Shown: positions 42,467 to 50,925, counted from the first letter of the stretch. The stretch: DNA of 54,165 nt from Microbacterium enclense (GCF_004022425.1 NZ_RBZY01000022.1:1-54165), one strand, 5' to 3'. Notes: generated by a model from the letters alone, not told the origin. Numbers and translations: made by a program.

Positions 42467-43519
42467 ATGGTCGTCGACAGCGCCGCGCTGATCGTCCCCG
42501 AGGACGGTGCGTTCGGCGCGGGGTGGAGCATTCACCTCACGGGCGTCCGCCGGATGCGCGGAGGCGAGCGCGTCCTCGGCGACGTGGATCTCGACCTCGC
42601 CGCCGGCAGCATCACCGCGATCGTGGGCGAGTCCGGCTGCGGTGCGACCACCCTCGCCGGCATCATCGCGGGCCGCGAACGTCCCGACCGGGGTGATGTG
42701 CGCATCGACGGACGTCTCCGCCCGGACGCTCCCCGACTCCCCGCCGTCTTCGACGATGTCATGCCGCGTTTCGGCCGTGTCCGCGACGCCGTGTTCCCCC
42801 GTGGCCGCCGCCCCCGTGCCGCCGACGACGTGTCGCGGCTGCTCACGCTGGTCGGGCTGACCGCACCGAACGCCCTGGTGCGCCGACTGTCACGAGGCGA
42901 CCGTCAACGACTCGCGATCGCTCGGGCCCTGGCGACCGAGCCGCGGGCGCTGGTCCTCGACGACGCGCTCAGCGCGCTGCACACGTCGGGTCGCGAGAGG
43001 GTGCGCGACGCGCTCGTCCGAGAGCTGCGCCGCCGGGGGACCACCGCGGTCTGGGTCACACGCGATACCGCCGAGGCCATCGCGGTCGCTGATCGGGTCG
43101 TCGTCCTCGCCCGCGGCGCCGTCGCGGCCGACGGCAGCCCCGAGCAGGTCTACGCCCGTGCCGGTGAACCCGCGGTCGCGGCGGTGCTCGGACCGGTCAG
43201 CACCGTGCCCGGCATCGTCGAGGGCGTCGTGGTCGACGTGTGGGGGCAGCACCTCCCCCTCGCCGAGTCGGCGCACGACGGACACTGCGAAGTCCTCGTG
43301 CGTCCCGAGAACGTCGTGCTCGTGTCCGCGGACGCCCCCGGGATGGATGCCGTGGTGGAAGAGAGCACGTTCCTGGGTCACGTGCGACGGTCGCTGGTGC
43401 GGACCGCCGACGGCATCCTGGTGCACGTCGACCACTCCGCCGACGCGCGGCTCGCCGATCGTGCACGGGTGCGAATCGCCCTGGCGCCGGTGCCGGTCGC
43501 CACACGACCGCTCAGCTGA
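42467..43519 (+). CDS. ABC ATPase-like protein with all nucleotide motifs altered, plus TOBE-like domain
   Basis: A 350-aa protein that aligns with CUT1 importer ATPases along its whole length but departs at every catalytic site. Walker A is G-E-S-G-C-G-A-T-T at 54-62 (Lys to Ala), the Q-loop Gln is Asp96 (V-F-D-D), the signature is L-S-R-G-D at 141-145 instead of L-S-G-G-Q, Walker B ends D-D at 165-166 instead of D-E, the D-loop is S-A-L-H, and the H-loop His is Arg199 (V-T-R-D). The fold and a C-terminal TOBE-like part (about 245-345, R-P-E-N-V near 282) remain, and the frame is intact. ATP hydrolysis is very unlikely; a regulatory or structural role is inferred. It lies 72 bp after aspS and just beyond an importer that lacks an ATPase. 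Confidence 0.85.
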   Translation: MVVDSAALIVPEDGAFGAGWSIHLTGVRRMRGGERVLGDVDLDLAAGSITAIVGESGCGATTLAGIIAGRERPDRGDVRIDGRLRPDAPRLPAVFDDVMPRFGRVRDAVFPRGRRPRAADDVSRLLTLVGLTAPNALVRRLSRGDRQRLAIARALATEPRALVLDDALSALHTSGRERVRDALVRELRRRGTTAVWVTRDTAEAIAVADRVVVLARGAVAADGSPEQVYARAGEPAVAAVLGPVSTVPGIVEGVVVDVWGQHLPLAESAHDGHCEVLVRPENVVLVSADAPGMDAVVEESTFLGHVRRSLVRTADGILVHVDHSADARLADRARVRIALAPVPVATRPLS

Positions 43520-43528
43520 GGGACGGAT

Positions 43529-43831
43529 TCAGCCGGGGAAGTCGATGCCCGCGCGTTCGGTGACGACCGAACGGACGAACGCCGCGACCTCTTGGTGCGC
43601 GGGATGGACCTGGTAGCGCTCGAGCGCCTCGACGTCGGCGAACTCGCTGATGAGGGCCACGTCCCAGTTCGTCTGCGGGTAGGCGACGTTGCGCCCCACC
43701 TCGAGGTGCTCGATCTCGGAGATCTCCGCCCGCAGCGACAACAGTCGCTCCTCGATCTGTTCCGCGTGGAGAGCGCGGGTATCGGCGTCGTCCGCCGCGA
43801 GCTTCCACAGGACGATATGACGGATGCTCAC
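43529..43831 (-). CDS. Dabb (stress-responsive alpha/beta barrel) domain protein
   Basis: A 100-aa single-domain dimeric alpha+beta barrel protein. Hallmarks are the first strand I-R-H-I-V-L-W-K-L (about 3-11), the helix E-Q-I-E-E-R-L, the W-D-V-A-L-I-S-E-F strand near 55 and a Y-Q-V-H-P-A-H-Q-E-V segment near 76. The function of most members is unknown. The start is the GTG that overlaps the glutaredoxin stop (GTGA), with GGAG before it; the longer frame is a shadow of that gene. Confidence 0.88.
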   Translation of the reverse strand: MSIRHIVLWKLAADDADTRALHAEQIEERLLSLRAEISEIEHLEVGRNVAYPQTNWDVALISEFADVEALERYQVHPAHQEVAAFVRSVVTERAGIDFPG

Positions 43832-44106
43832 GCGGAGGCTCCTTCGGGGTCGGCCGCGAGGAGCGCGGCTCGCAGGCGATCGGCCGAGACACGCCAGTGC
43901 GCGTGCAGTTCGCCGTCGATGAGCACGACCGGGATCTTCTCCCACCACCGCTCGTACAGGGCGGTGTCGTCGGCGATCGACGCGCGCTGAACGACGACGC
44001 GGTCGGCGACATCCGACGGGAGGTCGGCGACGACGGTCTCGACGATCTGCTCGGCGACGTCGCAGAGATGACAGTCGGGCTTGCCGATCAGCGTGAGGGT
44101 CGTCAC
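43828..44106 (-). CDS. Glutaredoxin-family protein
   Basis: A 92-aa thioredoxin-fold protein with the redox motif C-H-L-C (about 12-15) and the cis-Pro segment K-I-P-V-V-L near 57-62, as in the DUF836 glutaredoxin-like group. It probably takes part in thiol-disulfide exchange in the cytoplasm. I chose the GTG for M-T-T-L-T-L with GGATGG 8 nt upstream; an in-frame ATG three codons earlier (44115) is the alternative. It is coupled to the Dabb gene. Confidence 0.85.
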   Translation of the reverse strand: MTTLTLIGKPDCHLCDVAEQIVETVVADLPSDVADRVVVQRASIADDTALYERWWEKIPVVLIDGELHAHWRVSADRLRAALLAADPEGASA

Positions 44107-44137
44107 TCCACCCATCCTAGGAGGGTGAGCCGACCTC

Positions 44138-44431
44138 TCAGGACTCGACGTCGTATCCCGCCGCGATCCACTCGCCCGTGCCGCCCTCGACGTTCGTGGC
44201 GTCGTGGCCGCGTGCCGTCAGCGCTTCCACGACGCGCGCCGAGCGCCCGCCCGCCTGGCAGATCACGTCGAACGCGCCGTCGGGCAGCTGGTCGAGGTTC
44301 TCGCCCAGCGTCGACATCGGAAGGTTCACGGCACCGGGCACACGGCCGGCGGCGAACTCGTCGACCTCGCGGACGTCGATCAGCGGACGATCGCGTCCGG
44401 CGTGCAGGTCGTGGACCGAGATGGACTGCAT
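44138..44431 (-). CDS. Single-domain rhodanese-like sulfurtransferase
   Basis: A 97-aa rhodanese. The L-I-D-V-R-E-V-D-E-F segment (17-26), the G-A-V-N-L-P segment and the active loop C-Q-A-G-G-R-S (about 58-64) with catalytic Cys are all present. It transfers sulfane sulfur to thiols, cyanide or a partner protein. It starts at ATG with GAGGAG 7 nt upstream and lies 31 bp from the glutaredoxin gene on the same strand. Confidence 0.92.
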   Translation of the reverse strand: MQSISVHDLHAGRDRPLIDVREVDEFAAGRVPGAVNLPMSTLGENLDQLPDGAFDVICQAGGRSARVVEALTARGHDATNVEGGTGEWIAAGYDVES

Positions 44432-44477
44432 GTGTGCTCCTCGAAAGGACGTCGGTGATCGGATGCCGCATACACGA

Positions 44478-44501
44478 AGCGCCCGTCGGATGACAGGCGC
44501 T
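44478..44501 (-). terminator. Terminator hairpin downstream of the bS22 gene
   Basis: A 10-bp stem (one G-T pair) built on AGCGCC/GGCGCT with a 4-nt loop lies 16 bp after the bS22 stop codon and upstream of the rhodanese gene. Confidence 0.6.
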
Positions 44502-44516
44502 CGGTGTGGTGGTCGC

Positions 44517-44615
44517 TTACTTCTTGTTGCGACGCTGGTGACGAGTCTTGCGAAGCAGCTTGCGGTGCTTCTTCTTCGCCATGCGCTTACGGCGCTTCTT
44601 GATGACAGAACCCAC
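44517..44615 (-). CDS. Small ribosomal protein bS22 (AURKAIP1/COX24 domain)
   Basis: A 32-aa, extremely basic protein: 19 of 32 residues are Lys or Arg. The sequence starts M-G-S-V-I-K-K-R-R-K-R and ends R-R-N-K-K, matching the mycobacterial bS22 protein found in 30S structures. It starts with GTG, and GAGG lies 7 nt before it. The upstream neighbour is the HTH gene, the same order as the Rv0500A/B pair in Mycobacterium tuberculosis. It is too short for ordinary gene calling but conserved across actinobacteria. Confidence 0.93.
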   Translation of the reverse strand: MGSVIKKRRKRMAKKKHRKLLRKTRHQRRNKK

Positions 44616-44698
44616 GGAAAACCTCACTAAGTCGGGGTCTGGGTGCCGATGTCGGCTCCCGGGAACGGGCAGGCGTTGGAAAAAGGCCTCGGATCAGT

Positions 44699-44890
44699 CT
44701 AGCCGACGTCGGAGACCGGGCGTTGCACGGCCTCGGCGACGGCGGATTCGGGAACCCGGTAGCTGCGCCCGAAGCGGACCGCGGGCAGTTCGCCCGCGTG
44801 CACGAGCCGGTAGACGGTCATCTTCGAGACCCGCATGAGTTCGGCGACCTCGGCGACCGTCAGGAAACGCACGTCGGGCAACTCTGCCAT
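44699..44890 (-). CDS. BldC-like MerR-type helix-turn-helix protein
   Basis: A 63-aa DNA-binding protein made almost only of a winged HTH of the excisionase/MerR class: F-L-T-V-A-E-V-A-E-L-M-R-V-S (9-22), then K-M-T-V-Y-R-L-V-H-A-G-E-L-P and a wing with R-F-G-R-S-Y-R-V-P. It resembles BldC and Rv0500A, global regulators in actinobacteria that bind as head-to-tail arrays. It starts at ATG with GAAGGGTG upstream and lies 83 bp before the bS22 gene on the same strand. Its targets are unknown. Confidence 0.88.
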   Translation of the reverse strand: MAELPDVRFLTVAEVAELMRVSKMTVYRLVHAGELPAVRFGRSYRVPESAVAEAVQRPVSDVG

Positions 44891-45028
44891 CGTTCACCCT
44901 TCGCCGCGGGTGAGCCTCACCCTCTGATGTGCGACACACTCTAGGGTCTGCCCGGGACGGCTGTAAACCTCCGGGACTCGTGTGACGGATGTGCTCACGG
45001 TCGGCCGTGTTGCCGCCGGCACGCCAGA

Positions 45029-45424
45029 TCAGCGCCCGGGGAGCTTGCGGAACGCCGAGGCGACGGAATGCTTCACGGAGGCGGCCGCGCGACCGACCAC
45101 TTCGGCCGCGTGCACGGCCGATTCGGGGAGCGCCGGCTCGTTCTCGACATCGACGGAGAAGAACGGCACCAGCCAGTCGTCGACCTCGTCGAGCGGAGCC
45201 ACCGCGAGACTGTAGTAACGGTGCTGGCCCTCTTCGCGCACCGACACCAGCTCCGCCTCGCGCAAGACCTTGAGGTGCTTGGAGACGGTCGGCTGACTCA
45301 CCCCGAGGGCATGCACGATCTGCGAGACGCTCGTGCCCCGTTCCCCACCGGTCGCCCGGTCCAGGAGCAGCTGAAGGATGTCGCGACGCGTGCCGTCAGC
45401 GATCACGTCGAAGATGTCCGCCAT
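45029..45424 (-). CDS. ArsR-family transcriptional regulator
   Basis: A 131-aa winged-HTH repressor. The core A-D-G-T-R-R-D-I-L-Q-L-L (about 9-20) and recognition helix G-V-S-Q-P-T-V-S-K-H-L-K-V-L (about 41-54) are clear. The beta-wing R-E-E-G-Q-H-R-Y-Y-S follows. No Cys metal site is visible, so a metal ligand is not indicated. The C-terminal 45 residues extend beyond the HTH. It is divergent from trkH by 67 bp and could regulate it; a TAACCT hexamer close to the ATG would fit a leaderless message. Confidence 0.87.
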   Translation of the reverse strand: MADIFDVIADGTRRDILQLLLDRATGGERGTSVSQIVHALGVSQPTVSKHLKVLREAELVSVREEGQHRYYSLAVAPLDEVDDWLVPFFSVDVENEPALPESAVHAAEVVGRAAASVKHSVASAFRKLPGR

Positions 45425-45491
45425 GGCATTAGGTTAGCCGCGAGCCCGCCCGAGTACCATGATGCGAGACCGGCTGCGAAGGGAGTCACGC

Positions 45492-46934
45492 ATGGCGGCG
45501 ACGCCCGAAGAGGTGCGTATGTCGGTTCGCGTACGGCGCATCGCTTTCCGGGCATGGGATGGGCTCCGTGATCTGACGACGGCATCCCCCGCTCGATTCG
45601 CGGTTCTGGTCTTCGTGATCCTGATCCTCCTGTTCACGGCGCTGTTCTCCCTCCCGGCCGCGGCGGCCGATGGGCGACGCACCCCGCTCGCGGATGCGCT
45701 CTTCACGGCGGTCTCGACGATCTGTGTCACCGGGCTGTCCACGGTGAACATGTACAGCGACTGGTCGCCGCTGGGACGTGCGATCACCTACATCGGCGTG
45801 AACGTCGGCGCCCTCGGCGTCCTCACGCTCGCGTCGATCCTGGGCCTGGTCATCTCCAAGAGACTGGGGCTGCGCGCCAAGCTGATCGCCGCGGGCGACA
45901 GCAATCCGCTCCGCGTGCACGGCGGCCCTGTCAACGAGGGTCAGACGATCCGCCTCGGCGAGGTCGGCCAGTTGTTGCGCACCGTCGCCCTGTCGACCCT
46001 GGTGATCGAGGCGGCGCTCGCGATCCTCATCTACCCCGCGCTCCTCATCGGCGGCATCGATCCTCTGGTCGCCCTCTGGGAGGCGCCCTACTACGCCGCC
46101 ATGGCGTTCACAAACACCGGATTCGTCCCCAACGCCGAAGGTCTCCTCCCGTTCGCGCAGGACTACTACCTCCTCACGGTCCTGATGATCGGGGTGTTCC
46201 TGGGCTCGATCGGCTTCCCCGTGATCTTCACGCTGTGGCGTCACTGGTGGCGGTTCCGGCTCTGGTCGCTGCACGCCAAGCTGACGATCATCACGACCGT
46301 CGTCCTCTTCTTCGCCGGAGCGGGCGTCATTCTGCTGCTGGAATACGACAACCCCCTGACGTTCGGGAGCATGGACGCGTGGGACACCACGTTCCAGGCG
46401 TTCTTCCTCTCCGCCATGACCCGGTCCGGCGGCTTCTCGGTCGTGGAGGTCGGCGACCTCAACGGCGCCACACTGGTCGTGGGGTCGATGCTCATGTTCG
46501 TCGGGGGTGGCTCGGCATCCACCGCGGGCGGCATCAAGGTCACGACCCTGGCCATCCTCGCCCTCGCGGTGTGGTCCGAGGCCAAGGGGCGCCCGTCCGT
46601 GCAGGCCTTCGGCCGCCGCATCCCGAGCGACGTGCAGCGCGTGGCCCTGTCCGTCGTGGCCTGGGGTGCAACGATCGTGGCGCTGTCGACGGTGACGATC
46701 AGCCGCATCACCGACGCGCCGATCGAGTACGTCCTCTTCGACGTCATCTCCGGGTTCGCCACCGTCGGCCTGTCGACCGGGCTCACCGCCGAACTCCCCG
46801 ATCCCGCCGTCTATGTGCTGGCTCTGACGATGTTCATGGGGCGCATTGGTACTGTGACACTCGCCGCGGCCGTCGCGGCGTCCTCCCGTTCGCAGCTGTA
46901 CGCGCTGCCCGTCGAAAGGCCGATCGTTGGTTGA
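45492..46934 (+). CDS. Potassium uptake channel subunit TrkH/KtrB
   Basis: A 480-aa K+ transporter of the TrkH/KtrB family. The four pore-loop selectivity segments are visible: I-C-V-T-G-L-S-T, T-N-T-G-F, R-S-G-G-F and A-T-V-G-L-S-T-G, each with its Gly, within eight M1-P-M2 helices. I start at ATG 45492, with GGGAG 7 nt upstream, over ATG 45459. It overlaps the TrkA gene and works with it in the membrane. Confidence 0.93.
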   Translation: MAATPEEVRMSVRVRRIAFRAWDGLRDLTTASPARFAVLVFVILILLFTALFSLPAAAADGRRTPLADALFTAVSTICVTGLSTVNMYSDWSPLGRAITYIGVNVGALGVLTLASILGLVISKRLGLRAKLIAAGDSNPLRVHGGPVNEGQTIRLGEVGQLLRTVALSTLVIEAALAILIYPALLIGGIDPLVALWEAPYYAAMAFTNTGFVPNAEGLLPFAQDYYLLTVLMIGVFLGSIGFPVIFTLWRHWWRFRLWSLHAKLTIITTVVLFFAGAGVILLLEYDNPLTFGSMDAWDTTFQAFFLSAMTRSGGFSVVEVGDLNGATLVVGSMLMFVGGGSASTAGGIKVTTLAILALAVWSEAKGRPSVQAFGRRIPSDVQRVALSVVAWGATIVALSTVTISRITDAPIEYVLFDVISGFATVGLSTGLTAELPDPAVYVLALTMFMGRIGTVTLAAAVAASSRSQLYALPVERPIVG

Positions 46935-47598
46935 ACGGATCCGCAGCGACGCGCCCGTCCTCGTCGTCGGTCTGGGGCGCTTCGGCGCCGCGTGCGCCGG
47001 CGAGCTGGACCGACTCGACCGCGAGGTGCTCGCCGTCGACGGCAATCTCGACCTCGTGCAGAAGTGGTCGGAGCGCGTCACGCACGCCGTGCAGGCCGAC
47101 GCCCGCAACATCGACGCGCTCCGACAGATCGGGGCCCAGGATTTCCAGGTCGCGGTCGTCGCGGTGGGCTCGCTCATCGAGGCATCCGTCCTCATCACCG
47201 CGAACCTCGTCGACCTGAAGGTCCCGCAGATCTGGGCGAAGGCCGTGTCGCAGTCGCACGGCAAGATCCTCGCCCGTGTCGGCGCGAACCACGTCATCTA
47301 CCCCGAGGCCGAGGCCGGCGAGCGGGTCGCGCACCTCGTGAGCGGCCGCATGCTCGACTTCATCCGCTTCGACGACGATTTCGTGCTGGCCAAGATGTAC
47401 CCGCCGAAGCTCGTCCGCGGCGTCGGCCTGAACGAGTCGGGCGTCCGCACGAAGTACAACGTGACCGTCGTCGGTGTGAAGAGCCCCGGCCGCCCGTTCC
47501 GCTACGCCGAGGCGAACACCGTGGTCACCAACCACGACCTCATCATCGTGTCGGGCACGAACAGCGACATCGAACGCTTCGCCCGCCTCGACCGCTAG
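46927..47598 (+). CDS. Potassium uptake regulator TrkA/KtrA (RCK domain)
   Basis: A 223-aa cytoplasmic ring-forming RCK protein. The N-terminal nucleotide-binding turn G-L-G-R-F-G is at 15-20 and the acidic ribose position is in V-D-G-N near 40; an RCK_C domain begins near 140. It gates TrkH in response to ATP/ADP or NAD(H). It begins with an unusual TTG inside the end of trkH (8-bp overlap) after GAAAGG, which implies coupled and probably weaker initiation. Confidence 0.92.
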   Translation: MVERIRSDAPVLVVGLGRFGAACAGELDRLDREVLAVDGNLDLVQKWSERVTHAVQADARNIDALRQIGAQDFQVAVVAVGSLIEASVLITANLVDLKVPQIWAKAVSQSHGKILARVGANHVIYPEAEAGERVAHLVSGRMLDFIRFDDDFVLAKMYPPKLVRGVGLNESGVRTKYNVTVVGVKSPGRPFRYAEANTVVTNHDLIIVSGTNSDIERFARLDR

Positions 47599-47604
47599 GC
47601 ACAG

Positions 47605-47892
47605 CTACGCGTCGATCTCCAGCTCGAGCGTCACGATGTCGTCCACGTCGAGGTGCTCGGCATCCTGGAGCACCTTCTTGATCGGCACGACGTAGGCGCC
47701 GTCCTTCGGCCAGAGCGAGGTCGTCACCCGCGTGGCGCCGACGGTGACGGCGGCGGGGATCATCCCCCAGCCGTAGGTCACGACGGGGGCGACCTCGGCG
47801 ATCGCCGCGGCCTCGGCGGGCGGCACGGTGACGAAGTGGTACGGCGCGGGTCCGCGCCAATACCAGATCGGCCCCTCGAACCGCAGCCGCAT
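47605..47892 (-). CDS. DUF1905-domain protein
   Basis: A 95-aa beta-barrel-like DUF1905 protein. The F-E-G-P-I-W-Y-W segment at 5-12, F-V-T-V-P, the G-W-G-M-I-P-A-A-V-T-V-G turn and S-L-W-P-K-D-G-A-Y-V-V-P-I-K-K-V are diagnostic. Function unknown. It starts at ATG 1 bp after the proC stop and is convergent with trkA (6 bp apart). Confidence 0.85.
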   Translation of the reverse strand: MRLRFEGPIWYWRGPAPYHFVTVPPAEAAAIAEVAPVVTYGWGMIPAAVTVGATRVTTSLWPKDGAYVVPIKKVLQDAEHLDVDDIVTLELEIDA

Positions 47893-47893
47893 G

Positions 47894-48739
47894 TCAGGCC
47901 CCGGCGGCGAGTTCCCGCGCCCGGGCGAGCGCGGCCTCGGCGGCCTCGGTGAACGTATCGGCGAGGTGCGCGTCCTGCAGCACCGCGACCGCGCGCTCGG
48001 TCGTGCCCTTCGGGCTCGTGACGCGACGGCGGAGCTCGGCGGGATCGACGTCCGAGGATGCCAGGAGCGCGGCCGCCCCCACGAAGGTCTGCTCCGCCAG
48101 CAGACGCGCGGCGGCGTCGTCGAAGCCCATGCGGGCCGCGGCCTTCGTGAACTCCTCGATGAGGAGGAAGACGTAGGCGGGGCCCGACCCGGAGATCGTG
48201 GACAGCGCGTCGATCTGCGACTCGGGCACCTCGACGACCTGACCGACCGTCTCGAAGAGCGCTCGGACGAGCGCGACGTCACCCGCGGTCGCGGCGGCAC
48301 CCGCGGCGAGACCCGTGACCCCCTTGCCCACGAGCGAGGGCGTGTTCGGCATCGACCGGAGCGTTGCGACGCCGTCCCCCAGGTGCGTTGCGAAGGTGTC
48401 GAGGGTCACGCCGGCGGCGAGGCTCACCACGACCGCCCCCGGGCGCAGGTGCGGTGCGATCTCGTCGAGGAGGTCGGGCACCATGCCGGGCTTCACGCCG
48501 ATGAGGATGACGTCTGCGGATGCCGCGGCCGCAGTGTTGCCGTCGGGGGCCACCTCGAGCGCGACACTCGTGACACCCTCGAGCTCGGCCAGCTCGGCCG
48601 CCTTGGCGACCGAACGGTTGGTGGCGGTCACACCGCCGCCGGTGAGTCCCGCGGCGACGAGTCCGCGCAGGATCGCCCCTCCCATGGAACCGGCGCCGAG
48701 GAAGGCGAGCGGGGGCAGCGAGGAAACGGCATCCGTCAT
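47894..48739 (-). CDS. proC: Pyrroline-5-carboxylate reductase
   Basis: A 281-aa NAD(P)H-dependent enzyme for the last step of proline synthesis. The N-terminal Rossmann turn F-L-G-A-G-S-M-G-G is at about 13-21; the C-terminal S-G-S-G-P-A-Y-V-F segment near 184 and S-P-K-G-T-T near 246 are the family signature. No good ribosome site precedes the ATG, so leaderless initiation is possible. It is tightly followed by DUF1905. Confidence 0.95.
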   Translation of the reverse strand: MTDAVSSLPPLAFLGAGSMGGAILRGLVAAGLTGGGVTATNRSVAKAAELAELEGVTSVALEVAPDGNTAAAASADVILIGVKPGMVPDLLDEIAPHLRPGAVVVSLAAGVTLDTFATHLGDGVATLRSMPNTPSLVGKGVTGLAAGAAATAGDVALVRALFETVGQVVEVPESQIDALSTISGSGPAYVFLLIEEFTKAAARMGFDDAAARLLAEQTFVGAAALLASSDVDPAELRRRVTSPKGTTERAVAVLQDAHLADTFTEAAEAALARARELAAGA

Positions 48740-48838
48740 GAACGCAAGTCTACGAACCCTGAGTGCGGCCGATAGGGGCGCGCGTTAGAGTCGGAGCGCG
48801 CCCGTAGCGGAGCGGACGCGAGCGACACGGAGGACCCC

Positions 48839-49951
48839 ATGACTCTCTTCGACGGCATCACCTCACGGATGATCGAGACCGGTCGCCTGAGCGTCAACGT
48901 GCTCGAACGCGCGGCCGACGACCCCGCCACCGCGCCCGACCAGACGGTGGTCTTCGTTCACGGCAACGTCTCGTCGTCGCTGTTCTGGCAGGAGATCATG
49001 CAGGACCTGCCGAGCGACCTGCGCGTACTAGCGGTCGACCTGCGCGGCTTCGGGGGCACCGAGCACTCCCCCATCGATGCCACCCGCGGCGTGCGCGACT
49101 TCAGCGACGATCTGCACGCGACCCTCGGGGTCCTCGGCATCCCGACCGCCCACCTGGTCGGCTGGTCGATGGGCGGCGGCGTCGTGATGCAGTACGCGCT
49201 CGAGCACCCGGTCCTCTCGCTCACGCTGCAGGCGCCCGTCTCGCCCTACGGCTTCGGCGGCACGCGGCGCGACGGGTCGCGCCTCACCGACGACGACGCC
49301 GGCGCCGGAGCCGGCGGGGCGAACCCCGACTTCGTCCAGCGCCTCATCGACCACGACACGACCGACGAGGCCCCCACCTCGCCGCGGTCGGTGTTCCGCT
49401 CGGGCTACGTCGCTCCCGGGTACACGAGCGAGCACGAGGACGTGTGGGTCGAGTCGATGCTCACCACCTCGACGGCCGGCGGGAACTACCCCGGGGATGC
49501 CGTGACCTCGCCGAACTGGCCGGGCTTCGCCGCCGGGACCACCGGCGTGCTGAACACCATGGCGCCGAAATACTTCGACGTCTCCGGGATCGTCGGCCTC
49601 GCCGAGAAGCCCCCGATCCTCTGGATCCACGGCACGGCGGATGCCATTGTGTCGGACGCCTCGTTCTACGACCTCAACCACCTCGGCGCCCTCGGCATCG
49701 TCCCCGGCTGGCCGGGCGAGGACGTCGCCCCGGCACAGCCGATGGTGTCGCAGACGCGCGACGTGCTCGACGCGTACGCCGCGGCCGGTGGCGAGGTCAC
49801 CGAGATCGCCGTGGACGCAGCGGGGCACGCCCCCCACCTCGAGCGGCCGGCGCTCTTCCGCCAGGCTCTGCTCACCGTGATCGGCTATGTGGGTCGTCCC
49901 GCCGATCCCGCGCCGCCCACCGAGGCGATCATCCTGCGCTCGGCCGACTGA
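48839..49951 (+). CDS. Alpha/beta hydrolase
   Basis: A 370-aa hydrolase. Landmarks are F-V-H-G-N (about 38-42) for the oxyanion hole, the nucleophile elbow G-W-S-M-G-G with Ser near 107, and a C-terminal A-G-H-A-P-H with the catalytic His near 328. The middle section (about 145-250) is a large lid, which makes the protein about 90 residues longer than simple members. The substrate is unknown. It starts at ATG with GGAGG 5 nt upstream and probably forms an operon with the LLM oxidoreductase 9 bp downstream. Confidence 0.85.
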   Translation: MTLFDGITSRMIETGRLSVNVLERAADDPATAPDQTVVFVHGNVSSSLFWQEIMQDLPSDLRVLAVDLRGFGGTEHSPIDATRGVRDFSDDLHATLGVLGIPTAHLVGWSMGGGVVMQYALEHPVLSLTLQAPVSPYGFGGTRRDGSRLTDDDAGAGAGGANPDFVQRLIDHDTTDEAPTSPRSVFRSGYVAPGYTSEHEDVWVESMLTTSTAGGNYPGDAVTSPNWPGFAAGTTGVLNTMAPKYFDVSGIVGLAEKPPILWIHGTADAIVSDASFYDLNHLGALGIVPGWPGEDVAPAQPMVSQTRDVLDAYAAAGGEVTEIAVDAAGHAPHLERPALFRQALLTVIGYVGRPADPAPPTEAIILRSAD

Positions 49952-49960
49952 GAGAAGCCC

Positions 49961-50890
49961 GTGGAGTACTGCCTGTTCACCGAGCCCCAGCAGGGGTTCT
50001 CGTACGACGACCAGCTCGCCTTCGCGCGCTCGGCCGAGACGCACGGCCTCGACGGTTTCTTCCGTTCCGACCACTACCTCCGGATGGGCGACGGCAACGC
50101 TCTCCCGGGCCCCACCGACGCCTGGACGACCCTCGCGGGGCTCGCGCGCGAGACCTCCCGCATCCGCCTCGGGACCCTCGTCTCGTCCGTCACCTACCGC
50201 GTCCCCGGGATCCTCGCGATCCAGGTCGCCCAGATCGACGCGATGTCGGGCGGTCGGGTCGAACTGGGCCTGGGCACCGGCTGGTTCGAAGCCGAACACG
50301 CCGCCTACGGCATCCCGTTCCCACCCCGCCGCTTCGACCTCCTCGAGGAGCAGCTCGCGATCGTGACGGGCCTGTGGTCCACCCCGGTGGGCGAGACCTT
50401 CTCGTTCGCCGGCGAGCACTACCGCCTGGATGCCGCGCCCGCCCTGCCGAAGCCCGTTCAAGCGCCCGTCCCGGTCATCGTCGGCGGCGGTGGCCCGAAG
50501 CGCACGCCGGCTCTCGCCGCCCGCTTCGCGACGGAGTACAACATCGGATTCGTGGCCGAGAACGTCGTCGCCGAGAAGTTCGCCGTCGTGCGTGCGGCGT
50601 GCGAGGACATCGGCCGTGACCCCGCGACGCTGAAGTTCTCCGTCGCGCTGCCCACGATCATCGGCGTCGACGATGCCGCGATCGAACGACGCGTGGCCGC
50701 CATCGGCCAGACGCGCGCCCAGTTCGACAACGGCGCCAACCTCATCGGACGACCCGAGGAGGTCGCCGATAAGGTCGAGCGGCTGCGTGCCGTCGGGGCG
50801 GAACGCGTGTATTTCCAGCTCCTCGACCTGCGCGACATCGACCACGCCGACGAGGTCGGTGCCGAGCTGCTGCCGCTGCTCCCCCGCTGA
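49961..50890 (+). CDS. LLM-class F420-dependent oxidoreductase
   Basis: A 309-aa luciferase-like TIM-barrel oxidoreductase. F-R-S-D-H-Y near 37, the L-G-T-L-V-S-S-V-T-Y-R strand near 71, the G-R-V-E-L-G-L-G-T-G-W-F-E-A-E-H segment near 99 and V-I-V-G-G-G-G-P-K-R-T near 170 match F420-using members. It is clearly different from the shorter LLM protein at 18684-19481. The substrate is unknown; the upstream hydrolase may supply it. GTG start with AGAGAAG just upstream. Confidence 0.87.
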   Translation: MEYCLFTEPQQGFSYDDQLAFARSAETHGLDGFFRSDHYLRMGDGNALPGPTDAWTTLAGLARETSRIRLGTLVSSVTYRVPGILAIQVAQIDAMSGGRVELGLGTGWFEAEHAAYGIPFPPRRFDLLEEQLAIVTGLWSTPVGETFSFAGEHYRLDAAPALPKPVQAPVPVIVGGGGPKRTPALAARFATEYNIGFVAENVVAEKFAVVRAACEDIGRDPATLKFSVALPTIIGVDDAAIERRVAAIGQTRAQFDNGANLIGRPEEVADKVERLRAVGAERVYFQLLDLRDIDHADEVGAELLPLLPR

Positions 50891-50925
50891 GTCGGGGGCG
50901 GCGCACCGCTCCGTCGGCGCGGCCC

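Noticed and set aside
44891..45028. Small gene between the HTH and ArsR genes
   Set aside because: Short open frames exist, but none has a ribosome site or recognisable composition; best read as intergenic DNA.
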